Source: Arthrobacter jinronghuae (lineage in GTDB: Bacteria > Actinomycetota > Actinomycetes > Actinomycetales > Micrococcaceae). From it: a stretch of 64,000 bases of DNA. Positions 60,393 through 64,000 of the stretch are shown piece by piece. The stretch covers positions 3,224,001 to 3,288,000 of the forward strand of contig NZ_CP104263.1 in NCBI RefSeq assembly GCF_025244825.1. The letters are read 5' to 3'. A program made the translations under genes and the position numbers. Position 1 is the stretch's first letter. Each line of letters starts with the position of its first letter. The notes under the pieces were generated by a model. It saw only the letters and a program-made list of their open reading frames with translations. It had not been told where the DNA came from and ran no database searches.

Positions 60393-61955
60393 GTGGACCT
60401 GGATTTCCGGCTCGACTACCGCGCCCTGTCCCAAACCGCTCCGGCGGGCTATTTCATCACCCTGACGGACGGCACGGTGGTGGACGCCAACGGCACCGCG
60501 CAGAAATGGCTCGGCAAGGCGTTGGACGAGGTCCGCGGCACCAGCTTCCTGAAGCTGCTGCCCGTGGGCGACCGGATTGTCTACACCACCCACGCCATGC
60601 CGCAGCTGGCGTTGAACGCCGCGTTTGCCGAACTCGCCGTCGACCTTTTGGGCCCCGAAGGCCAGCGCATCCCGGTCCTGCTCTCCGCCACCCGCTCCCC
60701 CGCAGCCGGCGGCCGGCCGGCCCTTGACCAGGTGGTTGCCTTCTATGCGCACGAGCGGCGGTTGTATGAGCGTGACCTCATCTCGGCCCTGCGCACCGCC
60801 GAGGACGCCGAGGCCGCCCGCGCCGAGGCTGAGGCCAGCCTCACCGCCCAGGCAGTGGTGCTGCAGGAAAAGGACGTGGTCCTGCAGGCTTCGCTGATGG
60901 AGAGCCTGCGCAAGGAATCGATGCTGGAAACCATCCTGAACACCATCCGGGTGGGGGTGGCGGTCATTGACGGGGACGGCCGACGCATCCTGACTAATTC
61001 GCGCCAGCAGCTCCACGAACGCCTCGCCGCCCCTTCCTTCACCACCCGCCCCACCGAAGCGGAGATGTACATTTTCGGACCGGACCGCACCACGCCCATC
61101 CCGGTGGACCAGCGCCCGGTGAAGCGGGCAGCCCGGGGCCAGTCCTTCTCCGACCAACTGGTCTGGTACGGGACCGGCGAAGAGCAGAAGGCGCTGAGCG
61201 TCTCGGCCCGCTCCGTCAAGGGCGACGGCGACGCCTTCCGCGGTTCCGTGATCGCCTACAGCGACGTCACCGGCCTGGTGAACGCCGTGGCGGCGAAGGA
61301 CGATTTCGTGGCGAATGTGTCCCACGAACTGCGTACCCCGTTGACCTCGATCATGGGCTATCTGGAACTGGCGCTGGATGAAGAGGATGCGATCCCGGCA
61401 TATGTGGCCTCCTCGCTGAAGGTGGCCCAGCGGAATTCCGAGAAGCTGCTGCACCTGGTCTCGGACCTGCTCACGGCCGCAGCCGGTTCCGCCAACGTTC
61501 AGCAGGAAGTCACCGACCTCAGCGATCTGGTCCGCTCCGGCATCACCTCCGCCGCACCGCGTGCCGAAATCAACGCGGTCACCATCGTTGCCGAGGTCCC
61601 CGAGACCCTGCCTGCAATGGTCGATCCCAAGCGCATTTCCCAGGTGCTGGATAACCTGCTCTCCAACGCGGTGAAATACTCGCCCGACGGCGGCCAGGTG
61701 ACGGTCAGCGCCTGGCGCACCGAAGGCGGCTCCACTGTCCTTCGGGTAGCGGACGCCGGCATTGGCATGACCGAGGCCGAGCAGGCGGAGGTCTTCACCA
61801 AGTTCTTCCGCTCCGGAACCGCACGCCGGGCGCAGATCCCCGGCGTCGGGCTCGGCCTGGTGATCACCAAGCGCATTGTGGAAGAGCACGGGGGCACCAT
61901 CGCAATGGAAAGCGAGGCCGGCAAAGGCACTGTATTTACGGTCACATTGCCCTGA
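60393..61955 (+). CDS. PAS-domain sensor histidine kinase coupled to the RsbQ-like hydrolase
   Basis: A 520-residue soluble kinase from GTG 60393, 7 nt after the hydrolase stop. An N-terminal PAS domain (about 10-118), a coiled coil (about 128-178), a second PAS-like region (about 180-295), then HisKA with FVANVSHELRTPLTS (His311) and HATPase_c with NLLSNAVKYSPDG and GVGLGLVITKRIV. No membrane segment is seen. The upstream hydrolase may deliver a small molecule to the first PAS, as proposed for RsbQ and RsbP. No response regulator gene is nearby, so the kinase would act on one encoded elsewhere. Confidence 0.85.
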   Translation: MDLDFRLDYRALSQTAPAGYFITLTDGTVVDANGTAQKWLGKALDEVRGTSFLKLLPVGDRIVYTTHAMPQLALNAAFAELAVDLLGPEGQRIPVLLSATRSPAAGGRPALDQVVAFYAHERRLYERDLISALRTAEDAEAARAEAEASLTAQAVVLQEKDVVLQASLMESLRKESMLETILNTIRVGVAVIDGDGRRILTNSRQQLHERLAAPSFTTRPTEAEMYIFGPDRTTPIPVDQRPVKRAARGQSFSDQLVWYGTGEEQKALSVSARSVKGDGDAFRGSVIAYSDVTGLVNAVAAKDDFVANVSHELRTPLTSIMGYLELALDEEDAIPAYVASSLKVAQRNSEKLLHLVSDLLTAAAGSANVQQEVTDLSDLVRSGITSAAPRAEINAVTIVAEVPETLPAMVDPKRISQVLDNLLSNAVKYSPDGGQVTVSAWRTEGGSTVLRVADAGIGMTEAEQAEVFTKFFRSGTARRAQIPGVGLGLVITKRIVEEHGGTIAMESEAGKGTVFTVTLP

Positions 61956-62097
61956 TCCGGCTTGCATCGGCACGGATTTTGAGGCCAAATCCACTTTGTG
62001 CCATCATCCGAAAGGTAAAAGTCCCTCCCCGCGTGTGCGCACCGGCAAGGGCAGGAAGCTGCGTCCCGCAGCAATGCGTTGAACGGATTTTTCGGTA

Positions 62098-62568
62098 ATG
62101 GCAGAAACCAGCAAGGTGCGCGCAATCGTCCGCCGTCTGGGCTCGTTTTCGGCAGTCGGCGCCGTCGCCTTCGTGGTAGACGTAGGCCTGTTCAATATTC
62201 TCTCCGCCACCCTGGTACCGGACAGCCCGATTCTCGCCAAGACCATCTCCGTGGCGGCGGCCACGACCGTTTCGTGGCTGGGCAGCCGTTACCTGACCTT
62301 CCGGAAGCTGCGCACCCGGAGCATCCGCAGCGAGACGCTGCTGTTCGCCCTCACCAACCTGGTGGGACTGCTCATTTCCACCGGCTGCCTGTACATCTCC
62401 CACTACGTGCTGGGTTTCCGCAGCACGTTTGCGGACAACATTTCCGGCAACGTGGTGGGAATCGCCTTGGGCAATATCTTCCGCTATTTCGCCTACCGGT
62501 ATGTGGTATTCAACGGGCGAAGCGAACGCGCAGGGCAATCGGAACCGGACAACGTCCGCTCGGCTTAG
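62098..62568 (+). CDS. GtrA-family membrane protein
   Basis: A 156-residue protein with four membrane segments and the GtrA patterns FSAVGAVAFVVDVGLFN and, at the end, GIALGNIFRYFAYRYVVFN. GtrA proteins act as flippases for lipid-linked sugars or as accessory membrane proteins in wall polysaccharide assembly. No clear ribosome site precedes ATG 62098. Single-gene unit between the kinase and the DUF6282 gene. Confidence 0.82.
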   Translation: MAETSKVRAIVRRLGSFSAVGAVAFVVDVGLFNILSATLVPDSPILAKTISVAAATTVSWLGSRYLTFRKLRTRSIRSETLLFALTNLVGLLISTGCLYISHYVLGFRSTFADNISGNVVGIALGNIFRYFAYRYVVFNGRSERAGQSEPDNVRSA

Positions 62569-62675
62569 CCGGACCCTGCCGCCACCAGAATCCGCGCGCC
62601 GGCGCATTTCGCGTCGGCGCTGTTCATTGTCCTGCCCGAATTGTGGGCGATTGTGAAGCAGGTCACTTTTGAACA

Positions 62676-62705
62676 TTGACAACCGTTGACATTATTGGCG
62701 ACAAT
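62676..62705 (+). promoter_or_regulatory. Promoter and operator-like palindrome of the DUF6282 operon
   Basis: TTGACA (62676-62681) and GACAAT (62700-62705) are 18 nt apart. The 15-bp quasi-palindrome TGACAACCGTTGACA (62677-62691), of the form TGnCAACnGTTGnCA, covers the -35. A regulator is likely but not identified. Confidence 0.5.
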
Positions 62706-62740
62706 TTGGGCACCAACCGCTGAACAGGCAAGGGAGCCTT

Positions 62741-63706
62741 ATGTCCGACCATCACCAGCCCTCCGCCCGCGCACGGGACCTGGTCCGGGACGCCTATGAC
62801 GTCCACGTGCACATTGCGCCGGACGTTATGCACCGCCGAATTGACGATATTGATCTAGCCGCCCGTTTCGCGGAGCTCGGAATGGCCGGATTTGTGCTCA
62901 AGTCCCACTACACGCCCACCGCAGAGCGCGCCGCCGTCGTCCGCAAGGTACACCCGGACGTGGATGTCCTTGGGGCCATCACCCTGAACGCCTCCGTGGG
63001 GGGCCTGAACCCTATCGCCGTGGAGATCGCCGCCCGTGGCGGAGCGCAGTTTGTCTGGCTGCCAACCGTGGACAGCTCAAACCAGCGGTCCTGCCTCTCG
63101 GAAGAACCCGAAGGCGCGACCCCGCCCATGTGGGCCCAGCTGCAGGAGGACCTGCGCGCCGCCGGCATGGCCGCACCCGCTGTGGAGGTGGAATCCGGGG
63201 GCGGGCTGGTTCCAGAGGCCCGCCAGGTCCTGGAGCTGATCGCAAAGCACGACATGACGCTCGCAACCGGCCACCTGCACGCCGACGAATCGGGCAGCCT
63301 GATTCCGGCAGCCGTGGAGTTGGGCGTACGCCGGATGGTGATTACCCACCCGGAGTTCACCTCCCAGCGCATGTTGCTGGATCAGCAGCGGGAGCTGGCG
63401 GAGCAGGGAGCCCTGCTGGAGCGGTGCCTGACCACTCCCCTTACCGGCAAGGTCTCCTGGGACCTCTGGTTCTCCAACATCCGCCATGCCGGCCCTGAGA
63501 ACTCAGTCATCAGCAGTGACCTCGGACAGCCCTTCAACCCTCCCGTCGAGGACGGGTTGGCCATCGCCGCGGACCTGCTGCTGGCGCAGGATTTCACGGA
63601 GGAAGAGGTCCGGTTGATGACGGTGCATAACAGCCGCTGGCTGGCCGGCGCGGAACCGCTCCCGGATGCCCCGTCCCACCACCGGAGCAAGGTGCAGGCC
63701 GTATGA
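62741..63706 (+). CDS. DUF6282 (amidohydrolase-like) protein
   Basis: A 321-residue protein with a TIM-barrel amidohydrolase look: YDVHVHIAPDVMHRRI near 18-33, KSHYTPT near 55, ATGHLHADES near 185 and ISSDLGQPFNPPVEDGL near 260. The His/Asp residues in these segments are positioned as metal ligands. It belongs to the DUF6282 family, whose substrate is not established. AAGGGAG precedes ATG 62741. Its stop overlaps the next ABC ATPase by 4 nt, so it probably processes what that transporter imports. Confidence 0.75.
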   Translation: MSDHHQPSARARDLVRDAYDVHVHIAPDVMHRRIDDIDLAARFAELGMAGFVLKSHYTPTAERAAVVRKVHPDVDVLGAITLNASVGGLNPIAVEIAARGGAQFVWLPTVDSSNQRSCLSEEPEGATPPMWAQLQEDLRAAGMAAPAVEVESGGGLVPEARQVLELIAKHDMTLATGHLHADESGSLIPAAVELGVRRMVITHPEFTSQRMLLDQQRELAEQGALLERCLTTPLTGKVSWDLWFSNIRHAGPENSVISSDLGQPFNPPVEDGLAIAADLLLAQDFTEEEVRLMTVHNSRWLAGAEPLPDAPSHHRSKVQAV

Positions 63707-64000
63707 GCTCCCTACTGGAAATCTCCGGACTGAGCAAGCAGTTCGAGCGCGATAATACCGCCACCGTTGCCCTGCGGGACTTTGACCTTTCCATCGAGGA
63801 AGGCACATTCGTCAGCATCCTCGGCCGCAGCGGCTGCGGGAAATCCACCATGCTGAACCTGCTCTCCGGGCTTACCCGGCCCAGCTCGGGAACCGTGCAT
63901 TACCAAGGCTCGGTACTCAACGGACCCAACGTGGATATCGGCTACCTGACGCAGTCGGACACGCTTATGCCGTGGCGCGACGTCGTTCGCAATGTCGAAA
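63703..64000 (+). CDS. NitT/TauT-type ABC ATP-binding protein (cut by right edge)
   Basis: The first 99 residues of an SsuB/TauB-like ATPase, overlapping the DUF6282 stop in ATGA. Walker A is GRSGCGKST; the Q-loop GYLTQSDTLMPW follows with the LMPW variant typical of this class. The gene is open to the window end. Permease and binding-protein genes may lie beyond; the orphan binding protein at 17429 is also a possible partner. Confidence 0.88.
   Translation, partial: MSSLLEISGLSKQFERDNTATVALRDFDLSIEEGTFVSILGRSGCGKSTMLNLLSGLTRPSSGTVHYQGSVLNGPNVDIGYLTQSDTLMPWRDVVRNVE

Noticed and set aside
1..64000. tRNA, rRNA and insertion sequences
   Set aside because: I saw no cloverleaf-like stretch, no rRNA segment and no transposase or integrase frame; a covariance search would be needed to exclude short RNAs.

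Overview
The window is GC-rich, densely coded DNA with GTG and TTG starts, many 4-nt ATGA overlaps and apparently leaderless genes. Gene content (DUF6221, DUF6507-like and DUF1023 proteins, NarL-type two-component system, GH77 malQ, RsbQ-like hydrolase) points to a high-GC actinobacterium, most likely a Micrococcaceae (Arthrobacter-like) chromosome. I found no rRNA, tRNA, CRISPR array, integrase or transposase. This is inference from protein character and base composition; no search was run.

Layout. 1-4980: a TetR regulator cut by the left edge, a divergent flavin-dependent monooxygenase of the acyl-CoA dehydrogenase fold, and a convergent ABC importer of the ribose/fructose class; an 11-base motif shared by both control regions suggests one regulon. 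4981-5745: no supported gene, but a long hairpin repeat. 5746-7984: a membrane protein, a DoxX-like protein and an M20 amidohydrolase. 8241-11147: a small WXG100-like protein, a large DUF1023 alpha/beta hydrolase and a lipoprotein, possibly a secreted set. 11297-15742: histidine kinase, response regulator and ABC-2 exporter. 15811-18442: acyl-CoA ligase and orphan NitT/TauT-type binding protein. 18695-28742: malQ, small proteins, SDR, AMP-forming ligase, putA and a divergent LysR gene. 28743-30757: a lipoprotein and a repeat island (92-bp tandem units plus long hairpins). 30758-35812: stress-type PRC-barrel protein, fatty-acyl-CoA ligase, ATP-grasp protein, esterase.

36038-52752 is the most distinctive part: an aromatic catabolic island. 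One long, tightly coupled unit encodes MhpB, MhpC, MhpD, an NTF2-like protein, an HpcH/HpaI-type aldolase, MhpA, a complete NitT/TauT-type ABC importer, a Baeyer-Villiger monooxygenase resembling 4-hydroxyacetophenone monooxygenase, a TetR regulator and an SDR. Together these could import an aromatic compound, open a side-chain ketone, hydroxylate the ring, cleave it in meta position and split the product to central metabolites. A second module (GntR regulator, fumarylacetoacetate-hydrolase-family enzyme, aromatic FAD monooxygenase, type I extradiol dioxygenase) follows with its own divergent promoter and operator-like palindrome.

52836-64000 holds housekeeping and signalling genes: SDR, phosphoribosyltransferase, HdeD-like membrane protein, ammonium transporter, a PoxB-like ThDP enzyme, a RibD-domain reductase, an RsbQ-like hydrolase coupled to a PAS histidine kinase, a GtrA protein, and a DUF6282 protein coupled to an ABC ATPase cut by the right edge.
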